46,186 nt of DNA from SIG440 sp045648205 (GTDB lineage Bacteria; Bacillota; Clostridia; Monoglobales; Monoglobaceae): the NCBI GenBank assembly GCA_045648205.1, contig JAZRNM010000007.1, positions 1-46,186 of the forward strand, in the 5' to 3' direction. Under the pieces are notes generated by a model, which worked only from the letters and a program-made list of their open reading frames with translations, had not been told where the DNA came from and did no database searches. Shown piece after piece: positions 7,464 through 16,119 of the stretch. Every line of letters starts with the position of its first letter. Within the stretch, counting starts at the first letter, position 1. The translations under genes were made by a program, and so were the position numbers.

Positions 7464-9025
7464 TACTTTGCATCTTCCTTTCGCAAAGCCTCTATCCCTC
7501 TGTATATATCAAAATAAGACACAGAAATCTCACCCTTTATGCGGTTATTATGGACTATTATTCTGTTTTCAAAAAACAGACCAACTACGGGATTTAGTTC
7601 TTCAAATTTTTCGATAACAGTCCCATAACCTTCTTCTATACCTGAAATACTGTATTTTGTTTTCAGCTTGTTTATTGCGTTAGTCATTTCATCATTTTGA
7701 AAACCAAATAAGTTACCCTCACCCAACACAAAGGAAAAATCTACATTGGGCGATATTACATAACTGCCAACAAACAAATCATAATCGCCCTCTGAAATAC
7801 GGGTTTGATATTCTTCAAAAGGCATACTTTCCAGCGAAATATTGAATCCAAGCTCGCCAAGATTTTCTTTGATAAGTTTTGCAAGTTCCTCTCTGACTAA
7901 ATTCTCTTCATTATAGATTAATTTGAATTCCGTCCGAAGGATTTCATCATCAACTCTCTTTGTAAGAATTCCATTTTCCGACTCAAAAGCATTTTTCAAA
8001 AGTATTTCCTTCGCCAGATCAATATTTTGTTTTGAATCTAATTTCTTTTCTCCGCACATAAACCAATCAGGATGAATGGGCATTGCCGATGCAGTTGCAT
8101 AACCCGTCATAACCTCATCTATCATCTTTTCACGGTCAAGCACCAAAGACATAGCCTTTCTTATTTCAGGTAATCCAAGAACAGTATTCTGATGATTTAT
8201 CCCCACAAAATGGAATATGGGCGTTGGAACATAGGTATGTGATGCAGATGCCGGGTCCACAAATCGGCCCCAGTTCATATCATCAGCAATTGTCATATCT
8301 ATGCTTCCTGAACTGAAAGCGTATAATGCAGTATCATTATCTGGCAACAATTTCACAGTTATAACATCGGTTGCAGCTTCTCCGCCCCACCAATCTTTGT
8401 TTTTCACAAGGTAAAGTATATTACCTTCGTTTCTGTCTTCAAGCCTGTAGGCACCTGTGCCGATTGGTTTGAAGTTCTGCGAATCGATTGCCCCCGAGCT
8501 TCTTTTTATGATTGGAAAATATAACAAATTCACAAAATTGGCCCAAGGTTCAACCACTTCTATCTCAAGCTCAAAACTTCCGTTTGCTCTTATTTCTTTT
8601 ATATTTGATACGTTATATGAATATATGCTGTCCTCTGCATTCTTTATGCTCTCGACCGTATACAACACATCTTCTGCGTCAAATTTGCTTCCGTCATGCC
8701 ATTTTACATCTTTTCTGAGTGCAATTGTCCATGTTTCACCACTATCTGTTACAGACCAACTTTCTGCGAGTCCAGGCTCAGGATATAGCGAATCTGACAA
8801 GGAAATCAAGCCATCATACACAATACCAAGCATCTGAATATTAGCCTCATTTTTGCTGAGAATAGGACAGAAAGTGTCCGGCTTGTATGAAAAAATAGAA
8901 ATCTCATCTCCTGATTTCACTTTTTCATAATTTTTATTTCCTGTATTATTCTTTTGTTTGTTGCCACAACCACCTACAGAAAAAGCAAGCAGTACTGCTA
9001 GCATAAAAGCACATATTCTTTTCAA
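7463..9025 (-). CDS. Orphan family 5 oligopeptide-binding lipoprotein
   Basis: 520 residues. A signal peptide ends in the lipobox VGGC (lipidated Cys20), so it is anchored outside the membrane. The mature part is an SBP_bac_5 (OppA/DppA-like) solute-binding protein: GLAESW, WTIALRKDVKWHDGSKFDAEDV, the PIGTGAYRL motif and the final SYFDIYRG region. Start is TTG at 9023-9025, supported by AGGTGG nine bases upstream and by the signal peptide beginning MKRICAF. No permease or ATPase genes lie nearby, so it must work with a transporter encoded elsewhere or in sensing/peptidoglycan-peptide recycling. It sits between the purine phosphorylase gene (14-bp gap) and dinB (1-bp overlap). Confidence 0.9.
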   Translation of the reverse strand: MKRICAFMLAVLLAFSVGGCGNKQKNNTGNKNYEKVKSGDEISIFSYKPDTFCPILSKNEANIQMLGIVYDGLISLSDSLYPEPGLAESWSVTDSGETWTIALRKDVKWHDGSKFDAEDVLYTVESIKNAEDSIYSYNVSNIKEIRANGSFELEIEVVEPWANFVNLLYFPIIKRSSGAIDSQNFKPIGTGAYRLEDRNEGNILYLVKNKDWWGGEAATDVITVKLLPDNDTALYAFSSGSIDMTIADDMNWGRFVDPASASHTYVPTPIFHFVGINHQNTVLGLPEIRKAMSLVLDREKMIDEVMTGYATASAMPIHPDWFMCGEKKLDSKQNIDLAKEILLKNAFESENGILTKRVDDEILRTEFKLIYNEENLVREELAKLIKENLGELGFNISLESMPFEEYQTRISEGDYDLFVGSYVISPNVDFSFVLGEGNLFGFQNDEMTNAINKLKTKYSISGIEEGYGTVIEKFEELNPVVGLFFENRIIVHNNRIKGEISVSYFDIYRGIEALRKEDAK

Positions 9026-9039
9026 AATTTCATTCCACC

Positions 9040-9831
9040 TTATATCTTTTTCAATTCAATAAATGCACCCATCCTACCCGTTTTATCCTTGTGAGTGCGA
9101 TATGAATAAAAAACATCACTGTTGCACATTGTGCATAACTTCAGCACTTCAATATTTTTCTCTTTCAAACCCTTACGCAAAAGAATTTCTTTGTTCGCTG
9201 ACCACAAATCAACCAGAGCTTTTTCGTCAGAAAGGGATTTCACAAATCTTTTCTCAAACTGTCTCGACACCTCTTCACCCGTTTCAAAGCAACAAGGACC
9301 GATTGATGGACCGATTGCCGCTTTAATTTTTTCAGGATAAGCTCCAAATTCTGATTTCATTATATCCACTGCCCGCCCCGCAATTTCAGAAACTGTCCCT
9401 CTCCAGCCTGAATGAATCGCCGCAATAACTCCAGCATCCTCCTCAGCAAGCAAAATCGGGACACAATCGGCATAGAAAACAACCAAAGGCACATTCCGAA
9501 GATTTGTAACAAGTGCGTCAATCTCATCAAAATCACTCACTTGGCTTACGCCTTTTCCCAAATCATCCTCGGTTACTATCCTTACATTGGATGAATGAGT
9601 TTGTTTCCCTGCAGTTATATTTTCATATTGAAAACCCATATCCTCAGCAACCAACCGATAGTTTTCTTCAACATTTTCTCTTTCATCTCCGCACCTGAAA
9701 CCAAGATTCAAACCGGAAATTTTGCCACAGCTCGTTCCACCATGTTTCGTCGTGAAGCAATGGTTAACCACGGAAACGCCATTTAGCAAATCGCTCTGAT
9801 AATACAATCTGTCTGAAACAATCTTCTTCAA
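9040..9831 (-). CDS. pgeF: Laccase-domain (YlmD/YfiH) purine nucleoside phosphorylase
   Basis: 263 residues of the multicopper-polyphenol-oxidase-like family now known as purine nucleoside phosphorylase/adenosine deaminase. Zn-site residues are visible: HCFTTKHGG near 25-33, the ADCVPILLAEE motif, AAIHSGWRGTV, IGPSIGPCCFETGEEV and a CTMCNSDVFYSYRTHKDKTGR end. Start is TTG at 9829-9831 with AAGGAG about ten bases upstream; the first ATG in the area is out of frame. Lies downstream of ymdB. Known family role: phosphorolysis of adenosine/inosine and relatives in the cytoplasm. The symbol follows family usage. Confidence 0.9.
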   Translation of the reverse strand: MKKIVSDRLYYQSDLLNGVSVVNHCFTTKHGGTSCGKISGLNLGFRCGDERENVEENYRLVAEDMGFQYENITAGKQTHSSNVRIVTEDDLGKGVSQVSDFDEIDALVTNLRNVPLVVFYADCVPILLAEEDAGVIAAIHSGWRGTVSEIAGRAVDIMKSEFGAYPEKIKAAIGPSIGPCCFETGEEVSRQFEKRFVKSLSDEKALVDLWSANKEILLRKGLKEKNIEVLKLCTMCNSDVFYSYRTHKDKTGRMGAFIELKKI

Positions 9832-9860
9832 ATCAGCATGCTCCTTTTCGACAAATTAAA

Positions 9861-10646
9861 CTAAATCTGTTGTGCAGAAAAATAAAGACGTTCGATTTGT
9901 GTGACTTTTTTAGTTTTGTCGTCAATCTCAAAAACAACCCCGTTAAACCAGACCTCACCTTCGGCTTTTTCAAATCTATATTTTTTTCGGGTATAAAACA
10001 TATCCATAATTATTTCTTTTTTTACACCCAATATGGAATCCCGCACGCCCGTCATTCCTATATCCGTGATGTATCCCGTGCCATTTGGTAACAGATGTTC
10101 ATCTGCTGTCTGAACATGGGTATGAGTTCCAAAAACCGCAGTAACTCTGCCATCAAAATAATTGCCAAAAGCCAGTTTTTCGCTTGTGGTTTCGGCATGA
10201 AAATCAATAAGAATTATGTCTGCTTCACCCTCAAGTTTTTTGAGTATCTTCTCAGTCTCTCTGAACGGACAATCAAGCGGGTCCATGTGAACCCTTCCCA
10301 TCACATTGATAACAGCAATTCTGACAAAACCCAGGTCATCAACAAAATAACCTTCGCCTTCTGTTTCATCGGGAAAATTTGCAGGTCTTATAACCTGAGG
10401 TATTTCTTCAAGAACTTGCACATATTCCTTATTGGCAAAGGTGTGATTTCCCAAAGTTATCACATCAACACCCGAGCGGATAAGCATATTTGCAATATCA
10501 GTTGTAATGCCATTCGTGTTTGCTGTATTTTCGCCATTTGCCACACAATAATCTATTTTAAATTTACTTTTTATTCTTCCTAAGTTGTTGTATATAAATT
10601 CACGTCCGTCTGACGCAACGATATCTCCGACTGCAAGAATTCTCAT
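9861..10646 (-). CDS. ymdB: YmdB-family metallophosphoesterase (cyclic-nucleotide phosphodiesterase)
   Basis: 261 residues of the TIGR00282 family. Metal ligands: Asp in ILAVGDIV, NGENTANTNGI, TLGNHTFANKE, DFHAETTSEK and FGTHTHVQTADE. In Bacillus, YmdB hydrolyses cAMP-type nucleotides and affects biofilm and motility decisions and is encoded directly after rny, as here. Start is set at ATG 10644-10646; an ATG seven codons upstream lies inside the GAGGAGG ribosome binding site itself and is unlikely. The rny terminator lies just upstream, so expression depends on read-through or an unseen promoter. Confidence 0.92.
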   Translation of the reverse strand: MRILAVGDIVASDGREFIYNNLGRIKSKFKIDYCVANGENTANTNGITTDIANMLIRSGVDVITLGNHTFANKEYVQVLEEIPQVIRPANFPDETEGEGYFVDDLGFVRIAVINVMGRVHMDPLDCPFRETEKILKKLEGEADIILIDFHAETTSEKLAFGNYFDGRVTAVFGTHTHVQTADEHLLPNGTGYITDIGMTGVRDSILGVKKEIIMDMFYTRKKYRFEKAEGEVWFNGVVFEIDDKTKKVTQIERLYFSAQQI

Positions 10647-10675
10647 TTTTTCAAGAGTCCTCCTCATAAATATTC

Positions 10676-10704
10676 AGAAAAAGGCTGCAAACAGCAGCCT
10701 TTTT
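10676..10704 (-). terminator. Rho-independent terminator after rny
   Basis: Nine-bp stem AAAGGCTGC/GCAGCCTTT (10680-10688 with 10694-10702), 5-nt loop, flanked by A and T runs on both sides. It follows the rny stop on the minus strand and precedes ymdB, so it probably attenuates rather than ends transcription. Confidence 0.75.
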
Positions 10705-10720
10705 CGTGGAGCTCAGGCTC

Positions 10721-12292
10721 CTATTTTGCATATTCAACTGTTCTGAGTTCACGAATAACATTGACCTTGATTTGTCCCGGATATTCCATTGAACTCTCAA
10801 TCTTTTTAACAATATCCTTTGCAAGGAGAATTGTTTCATCATCATTAACGTGGTCAGGTTTAACCATAATTCTGATTTCACGACCTGCCTGAATAGCGAA
10901 TGAACGTTCAACCCCTGCAAACGAATTTGCAATTTCTTCAAGTGCCTGAAGTCTTTTGATGTATGACTCGATGTTTTCACGTCTTGCACCTGTTCTCGCT
11001 GCAGAAATAGTGTCAGCAGCCTGAACAAGACAAGCAACACAAGAATTCGGTTCCACATCACCGTGGTGAGCCATGATTGCATGAACAACCTTGTCATTCT
11101 CTTTATATTTCTTGGCAACATCAGCACCAATTGTAACGTGTGAACCCTCAACCTCGTGGTCAATAGCCTTTCCTATATCATGGAGAAGCCCTGCACGCTT
11201 TGCAAGAGCCACATCTGTTCCAAGCTCTGCAGCCATGAGCCCTGCCAAATGAGAAACCTCAATTGAGTGTTTGAGAACATTCTGACCATAGCTTGTGCGA
11301 TATTTGAGACGACCAAGAAGTTTGATAATTTCAGGATGGAGCCCATGGACACCAGTATCAAAGGTTGCCTGTTCACCTTCCTGCTTGATAATTGCCTCAA
11401 CTTCTTTTCTTGACTTTTCAACAGTTTCTTCAATGCGTCCCGGATGAATTCTTCCGTCAACAATGAGTTTTTCAAGTGAAAGTCTTGCTATTTCACGTCT
11501 AACAGGATCAAATCCCGAAAGTATAACCGCCTCAGGAGTGTCATCAATAATCAAATCAACCCCTGTAAGGGTTTCAATTGAACGAATATTTCTTCCTTCA
11601 CGACCAATGATTCTTCCCTTCATTTCATCATTGGGAAGCTGAACAACAGAAACGGTTGTTTCAGCAACATGGTCTGCAGCACAACGCTGAATTGCACCGG
11701 TTATGATGTTGCGAGCCTTTGCCTCAGCCTCTTCCTTGGCTTGATCTTCAATGCTTTTTACCAAAAGTGCCGCATCGTGACGGGCATCAATTTCCACCTG
11801 TTTGAGAAGCAAATCTTTTGCCTCTGCAACAGAAAGTTCAGCCACCTTTTCAAGTTGTGACATCTGGAGCTTTTTAACCCTCTCAACTTCCTCTTTCAGT
11901 TCATCAACCTCTGAAAGTTTGTTCTGCACCTGCTCCTCTTTCTTTTCAAGAACCTGAGCCTTTTTGTCAATTGCATCTTCCTTTTGCTGAATTCTGCGTT
12001 CCTGACGCTGCAGCTCATTTCTTCTTTCTTTTATTTCCTTATCCAATTCATTTCGTTCTTTATGTATTTCTTCTTTTGCCTCTAACAGTTTTTCTTTTTT
12101 TGCACTTTCTGCATCTTTAACTGACTTTGCCTTTGCATTCTCAATAATCTTTTTTGCTTCATCTTCAGCACTGTTGATTTTCGACTCTGCAACCTTTCTG
12201 CGGTATGAATAACCAAATCTGAATGTCAAAAACATACCGATTACAGCAAGAACAATAATACCAAAGATAATTCCAATTTGTATTCCGTCCAT
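10721..12292 (-). CDS. rny: Ribonuclease Y
   Basis: 523 residues: one N-terminal membrane helix, a long charged coiled coil rich in E/K/R up to about residue 190, a KH domain with GRIIGREGRNIRSIE, and an HD domain with LKHSIEVSHLAG and GLLHDIGKAIDHE. This is the membrane-anchored endonuclease that starts mRNA decay in Firmicutes. Start is the ATG at 12290-12292, with AGGAGGTG nine bases upstream; an eight-codon upstream extension starting inside the leader is rejected. A strong promoter lies about 160 bases upstream. Downstream neighbour is ymdB, the arrangement conserved in Firmicutes. Confidence 0.96.
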   Translation of the reverse strand: MDGIQIGIIFGIIVLAVIGMFLTFRFGYSYRRKVAESKINSAEDEAKKIIENAKAKSVKDAESAKKEKLLEAKEEIHKERNELDKEIKERRNELQRQERRIQQKEDAIDKKAQVLEKKEEQVQNKLSEVDELKEEVERVKKLQMSQLEKVAELSVAEAKDLLLKQVEIDARHDAALLVKSIEDQAKEEAEAKARNIITGAIQRCAADHVAETTVSVVQLPNDEMKGRIIGREGRNIRSIETLTGVDLIIDDTPEAVILSGFDPVRREIARLSLEKLIVDGRIHPGRIEETVEKSRKEVEAIIKQEGEQATFDTGVHGLHPEIIKLLGRLKYRTSYGQNVLKHSIEVSHLAGLMAAELGTDVALAKRAGLLHDIGKAIDHEVEGSHVTIGADVAKKYKENDKVVHAIMAHHGDVEPNSCVACLVQAADTISAARTGARRENIESYIKRLQALEEIANSFAGVERSFAIQAGREIRIMVKPDHVNDDETILLAKDIVKKIESSMEYPGQIKVNVIRELRTVEYAK

Positions 12293-12364
12293 AATATTAA
12301 CACCTCCTTGAATCAATTTTGACGTTTAAATCATAGATTATATCTGCGTTTTACGCTGGTTTTA

Positions 12365-12386
12365 ACACTTGTGAAAAAACAAGTGT
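12365..12386 (-). other. Perfect hairpin in the rny leader
   Basis: Eight-bp perfect inverted repeat ACACTTGT-N6-ACAAGTGT within the roughly 155-nt 5' untranslated region predicted for rny. On the minus strand the loop is a T-rich hexamer and the 3' side continues TAAAACC, so it is not a convincing terminator. May be an RNA structural element. Confidence 0.5.
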
Positions 12387-12452
12387 AACTACCTTGCAAG
12401 AAATACATTTCAAAGAACTGTATATAAATTTTTTAAAAATATATACAATAAC

Positions 12453-12481
12453 ATATTAATAAATTTTCACCAATTTGTCAA
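12453..12481 (-). promoter_or_regulatory. Sigma-A type promoter of rny
   Basis: Consensus TTGACA (12481-12476), a 17-bp spacer and TAATAT (12458-12453) on the minus strand. Predicted transcription start near 12446 gives a long, AT-rich leader before the ATG at 12292. The rest of the gap 12293-12582 holds the leader hairpin and the his-operon end. Confidence 0.8.
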
Positions 12482-12544
12482 GTCTTTTTTATGCAAAAAA
12501 ACAATACTTTGTATAATCTTTCTTCGATATCACCTACATAATGT

Positions 12545-12578
12545 ATTTAAAGGTGATTTCCCCGAAAGAAAACCACCT
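12545..12578 (-). terminator. Weak terminator after the histidine operon
   Basis: Imperfect 10-11 bp hairpin (AGGTGGTTTTC with GGAAATCACCT, including a G-T pair) just past the hisK stop, followed by TTTAAATA. The short T-run makes it a modest terminator; the rny promoter begins about 70 bases further on. Confidence 0.5.
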
Positions 12579-12582
12579 CATT

Positions 12583-13362
12583 TTAAAAATTCAATTTTGT
12601 AAAGCCAATTTCTTTGGCTATCTGTTCATATTTTTCAAATTCATAGCAGAGAGTATTTGACGAATGACTGTCACTTGAAAGAATAACTCTTCCGCCCTTT
12701 TCTTTTATATGTTTCAGAATAAACAGTTCGGGGTATGCCCAGGACCTGTAACCCCTGGAAATTGCACCCGTATTGATTTCAAATGGTTTGCCAAAAGCAA
12801 TCAGCTTGTCAACTGTTTTTTCAGCCATTTTTATATACTCAGGATTGTTTGTGTCAAACAGTTTTCCACCCTCATTGAACTTTGTAACCAAATCAAAATG
12901 TCCGATTATGTCAGCATTTGTTTTTGAAACTATGTCGCCAACCAACTGGAAATAATCCGCGGAAAAGGAAAAAAAATCACCGTTATAAAACTCCAAAACC
13001 GACTTCTTTAGACTTTCCTCATCAAGGTCAACATCAAGGTATTTTTCATCCTTTTTCACATAATGCACAGACCCGATGATATAATCTGTTTCAAATTCAG
13101 GCTTTTCCGAAAAATAATCCATTTCAAGTCCGCACAAGATTTCAATTTTTGACCTGTATTTTTCTTTTAGTTCCGAAATCAACTCATAATACTCTACCAT
13201 ATCAGATTTTGACATACAGTAGGACAAATCATGAGAAGTATATGCGTGCCCTGAAAAACCAATTCTTTTCATTTTTAAATCAATAGCAGCACGGACCATT
13301 TCCTCTGCTGAATTTTTTCCGTCACAGAGATTGGTATGAACGTGAAAATCCTCCAGAATCAT
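12583..13362 (-). CDS. hisK: Histidinol-phosphatase, PHP type
   Basis: 259 residues of the PHP-type histidinol-phosphate phosphatase (HisJ/HisK). Metal-site motifs: DFHVHTNLCDG at the N-terminus, GFSGHAYTS, the GLEMDYF segment, GSVHYV, GHFDLVTKF and the closing SSDSHSS. Catalyses L-histidinol phosphate to L-histidinol, the penultimate step, and supplies the activity missing from the mono-functional HisB here. Last gene of the his operon; its ATG overlaps the hisIE stop (ATGA). Followed by a weak terminator. Confidence 0.93.
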   Translation of the reverse strand: MILEDFHVHTNLCDGKNSAEEMVRAAIDLKMKRIGFSGHAYTSHDLSYCMSKSDMVEYYELISELKEKYRSKIEILCGLEMDYFSEKPEFETDYIIGSVHYVKKDEKYLDVDLDEESLKKSVLEFYNGDFFSFSADYFQLVGDIVSKTNADIIGHFDLVTKFNEGGKLFDTNNPEYIKMAEKTVDKLIAFGKPFEINTGAISRGYRSWAYPELFILKHIKEKGGRVILSSDSHSSNTLCYEFEKYEQIAKEIGFTKLNF

Positions 13363-14009
13363 TTTGTCATCTTCTCCTGCTTCACTTTTTTGTCTATAAC
13401 GTGACGGGATGCAAGTTCTTTGTGAATATCTTCAATTGAAATTCCCATTTCAACCATAAGAACCATAACATGATAACAAAGGTCCGCTATTTCATAAATT
13501 GTTTCTTTCTTATCGTCAGCTTTTGCGGCAATAATTACTTCTGTGTTTTCCTCACCGACTTTTTTCAGGATTTTGTCAATTCCCTTTTCAAAAAGATAGG
13601 TGGTGTAAGAACCTTCCTTCTTTTCAATCTTTCTGCCTTTCAGAAGTGCCATAAGCCCTTCAAGTGAAAACTCGTGTTTGTCTTCACTTTGCCACAATTC
13701 ATTCTCGAAGCAGGAATCTGTTCCCAAATGGCAGGCAGGACCGTCCTTTTCGACAACCACAACAAGGGCGTCTTTGTCACAATCCGCCGTTATTGACACA
13801 ATGTGCTGATAATTTCCGCTGGTTTCACCTTTGAGCCACAGTTCATTTCTTGAACGACTCCAGAAACAGGTCAGACCTTTTTCCATGGAAATTTCAAGAC
13901 TCTCTCTGTTCATATAGGCAAGAGTCAGCACCTTTTTTGAAACCTCATCCACCACGATTGCAGGGATAAGCCCTTTTTCGTCAAATTTCAATTCGTCTAT
14001 GTTAATCAT
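13359..14009 (-). CDS. hisIE: Bifunctional phosphoribosyl-AMP cyclohydrolase / phosphoribosyl-ATP pyrophosphatase
   Basis: 216 residues. HisI domain (1-about 115) with ACLTYMNRES-like start, the WSRSRNELWLKGETSG motif and Zn/Mg ligands in DCDKDAL and GPACHLGTDSCF. HisE domain (about 125-205) with GSYTTYLFEKGIDKILKKVGEE and the AADLCYH-like DLCYHVMVLM helix. Catalyses steps 2 and 3 of histidine biosynthesis. Fusion of HisI and HisE is common in bacteria. Nineteen bases downstream of hisF, overlapping hisK by four bases. Confidence 0.95.
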   Translation of the reverse strand: MINIDELKFDEKGLIPAIVVDEVSKKVLTLAYMNRESLEISMEKGLTCFWSRSRNELWLKGETSGNYQHIVSITADCDKDALVVVVEKDGPACHLGTDSCFENELWQSEDKHEFSLEGLMALLKGRKIEKKEGSYTTYLFEKGIDKILKKVGEENTEVIIAAKADDKKETIYEIADLCYHVMVLMVEMGISIEDIHKELASRHVIDKKVKQEKMTK

Positions 14010-14028
14010 AATTCAAATCTCCAATCCT

Positions 14029-14787
14029 TTATATTCTCACATCAATTCCGTTTTTCTTCAATTCTTTCTTCAGGTCACAGATTTCAACTTCGCCAAAATG
14101 GAATATTGAAGCCGCAAGCCCTGCATCAACCAACGGGACTTCCTTAAAAAGCTTGACAAAATCATCAATTCCTCCTGCACCACCCGATGCAATCACCGGC
14201 ACAGACACTGCGTTGCAAACTGCATCAAGCATTTCAAGGTCAAAGCCGTTTTTCACACCGTCTGTGTCAATTGAATTGAGAACAACTTCACCTGCCCCCA
14301 TATCAACACACCGCTTTATCCACGAAACAGCTTCCATCCCCGTATTCTCTCTGCCACCCTTTGCAAACACGCGAAAAACTCCGTCAACACGCTTTACATC
14401 GGCAGAAATGACCACGCACTGGTCACCATAACGTTTTGCCGCTTCCCCAATCAACTCAGGGTTTCTTATTGCACCGGAATTCACACTAACCTTGTCTGCA
14501 CCGCATTTTAAAACACGGTCAAAATCATCAAGAGTGTTGATTCCGCCACCAACGGTCAAAGGAATAAATATTGTTTTTGCAACCTCTTTCAATATGTCCG
14601 TAAAAAGTGCTCTTCCTTCAACAGATGCGGTTATGTCATAAAAAACAAGCTCGTCCGCCCCGTTATCGCTGTAATGCTTTGCAAGTTCAACAGGTGACGA
14701 AACATCCGACACCCCCTGAAAATTCACACCCTTAACCACTCTTCCGTTTCTCACATCAAGACACGGTATTATTCTTTTTGTTATCAT
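14029..14787 (-). CDS. hisF: Imidazole glycerol phosphate synthase, cyclase subunit
   Basis: 252-residue (beta/alpha)8 barrel with the signature KRIIPCLDVRNGRVVKGVNF (catalytic Asp11), DITAS (second catalytic Asp in the conserved D130-equivalent region lies in VVISADVKRVDG), phosphate-binding GGGI and ASGGAG. Uses ammonia from HisH to form imidazole-glycerol phosphate and AICAR. Starts in an ATGA overlap with the hisA stop, consistent with coupled expression. Confidence 0.96.
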   Translation of the reverse strand: MITKRIIPCLDVRNGRVVKGVNFQGVSDVSSPVELAKHYSDNGADELVFYDITASVEGRALFTDILKEVAKTIFIPLTVGGGINTLDDFDRVLKCGADKVSVNSGAIRNPELIGEAAKRYGDQCVVISADVKRVDGVFRVFAKGGRENTGMEAVSWIKRCVDMGAGEVVLNSIDTDGVKNGFDLEMLDAVCNAVSVPVIASGGAGGIDDFVKLFKEVPLVDAGLAASIFHFGEVEICDLKKELKKNGIDVRI

Positions 14788-15497
14788 TTTGCCACCTCAA
14801 TTGCCTCTTCAAGAGAAACTGCATTTGTATAATATGCTTTCCCGATTATTGCACCATAGAGTTCCATTTCACGGAGCGCCTTTACATCGTCAATGGTGGA
14901 AACCCCACCCGATGCCACAATCTGCATATCAAATTTCTCTGAAAGTTCTTTGTATAACTGACGATTTGTACCCTGCATTGCCCCATCCTTTGAAACATCG
15001 GTGCATATGAGGGTTTTAATTCCCAACGCTTGCATTTCTTCGCAAAATTCAAAACAGGAATACTCAGACTTTTCTGTCCAGCCCTTGATTGCCACAAATC
15101 CGTCTTTTATGTCCGCTCCCACCGCAATTTTTTCTCCGTATTTGCTGACTGCAGCTTTGAGAAAATCCTTATCCGTAACTGCAGCAGTTCCGAGAATAAC
15201 ACGGTCAATGCCTGCCGAAATATATTTGTCAACAACTTCCATTGTGCGTATTCCGCCGCCAATTTCAACGAACAATCCCGTTTCATCAGCAACCTGACGG
15301 ACAATTTCAAGGTTTGGAGTTTCTCCCGACTTTGCTCCTTCCAAATCCACCATATGTATGTGCTTTGCTCCAAGTCTCTCAAACTCCCGTGCAATTTCGA
15401 TGGGATTTTCGCTGTAAACTGTCATTTTGTCATATTCGCCCCTGAGCAAACGAACTGCCTTTCCTTCAAAAAGGTCTATTGCAGGAAAAATATTCAT
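14784..15497 (-). CDS. hisA: ProFAR isomerase
   Basis: 237-residue barrel related to HisF. N-terminus NIFPAIDLFEGKAVRLLRG carries the catalytic Asp8; HMVDLEGA, the phosphate site GGGIRTME, VILGTAAV, the second catalytic Asp in TDVSKDGAMQG, and ASGGVS follow. Start is ATG 15495-15497, four bases after the hisH stop, with the GGAGGG ribosome binding site inside the end of hisH. An open 32-codon extension upstream overlaps hisH and is not part of the protein. Confidence 0.95.
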   Translation of the reverse strand: MNIFPAIDLFEGKAVRLLRGEYDKMTVYSENPIEIAREFERLGAKHIHMVDLEGAKSGETPNLEIVRQVADETGLFVEIGGGIRTMEVVDKYISAGIDRVILGTAAVTDKDFLKAAVSKYGEKIAVGADIKDGFVAIKGWTEKSEYSCFEFCEEMQALGIKTLICTDVSKDGAMQGTNRQLYKELSEKFDMQIVASGGVSTIDDVKALREMELYGAIIGKAYYTNAVSLEEAIEVAK

Positions 15498-15501
15498 TGT
15501 C

Positions 15502-16119
15502 CTATCCCTCCATTTCACAAAATGCACGAAGAATATTAAGTCCCACATCTCCGCTTTTTTCGGGATGGAACTGACATCCGCAAACATTTTCACTTGCTAC
15601 TGCAGCAGTAAGTTCTGCACCATACTCAGCCGTTGCAATAACACTTTCTGCGCAATTTGCGCCATAATATGAATGAACAAAATACACAAAGTCACCATCT
15701 TTTATGTACTTAAAAAGCTGATGCTGATTTTTTGAAAACTTCAATGCATTCCAACCTATATGGGGAATTTTCAGACTTTCGGGAATAACCTCCGCAATCG
15801 ATCTGACTTCACCCTTAACAAGTCCCAAACCCTCGTGCTCACCATATTCAAAGCTCTTTTCAAAGAGCATCTGCATACCAAGACAAATTCCCATTATTGG
15901 CTTTCCCGACTCAGCCTCAGTTTTGATGACCTCATCGAGTCCTGTTTTTCTGAGCTTTGCAATGGCGTCCTCAAAGGCACCAACACCCGGAAGAATAATT
16001 CTCTCGGCATTTTTGAGAACCTCTGCATCGCCTGTCACAATGGTTTCTTCACCAATCATCTCCATTGAGCTTTTGAGTGAAAACAGATTTCCCACTCCAT
16101 AATCAACTATAGCTGTCAT
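15502..16119 (-). CDS. hisH: Imidazole glycerol phosphate synthase, glutamine amidotransferase subunit
   Basis: 205-residue class I glutamine amidotransferase: AIVDYGVGNLFSL start, oxyanion PGVGAFEDA, nucleophile Cys in GICLGMQMLFE, and the closing CQFHPEKSGDVG with catalytic His-Glu. Supplies ammonia to HisF. The ATG overlaps the hisB stop (TGATG); a TTG one codon earlier is an alternative. A GGGG-type ribosome binding site is in the end of hisB. Confidence 0.95.
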   Translation of the reverse strand: MTAIVDYGVGNLFSLKSSMEMIGEETIVTGDAEVLKNAERIILPGVGAFEDAIAKLRKTGLDEVIKTEAESGKPIMGICLGMQMLFEKSFEYGEHEGLGLVKGEVRSIAEVIPESLKIPHIGWNALKFSKNQHQLFKYIKDGDFVYFVHSYYGANCAESVIATAEYGAELTAAVASENVCGCQFHPEKSGDVGLNILRAFCEMEG

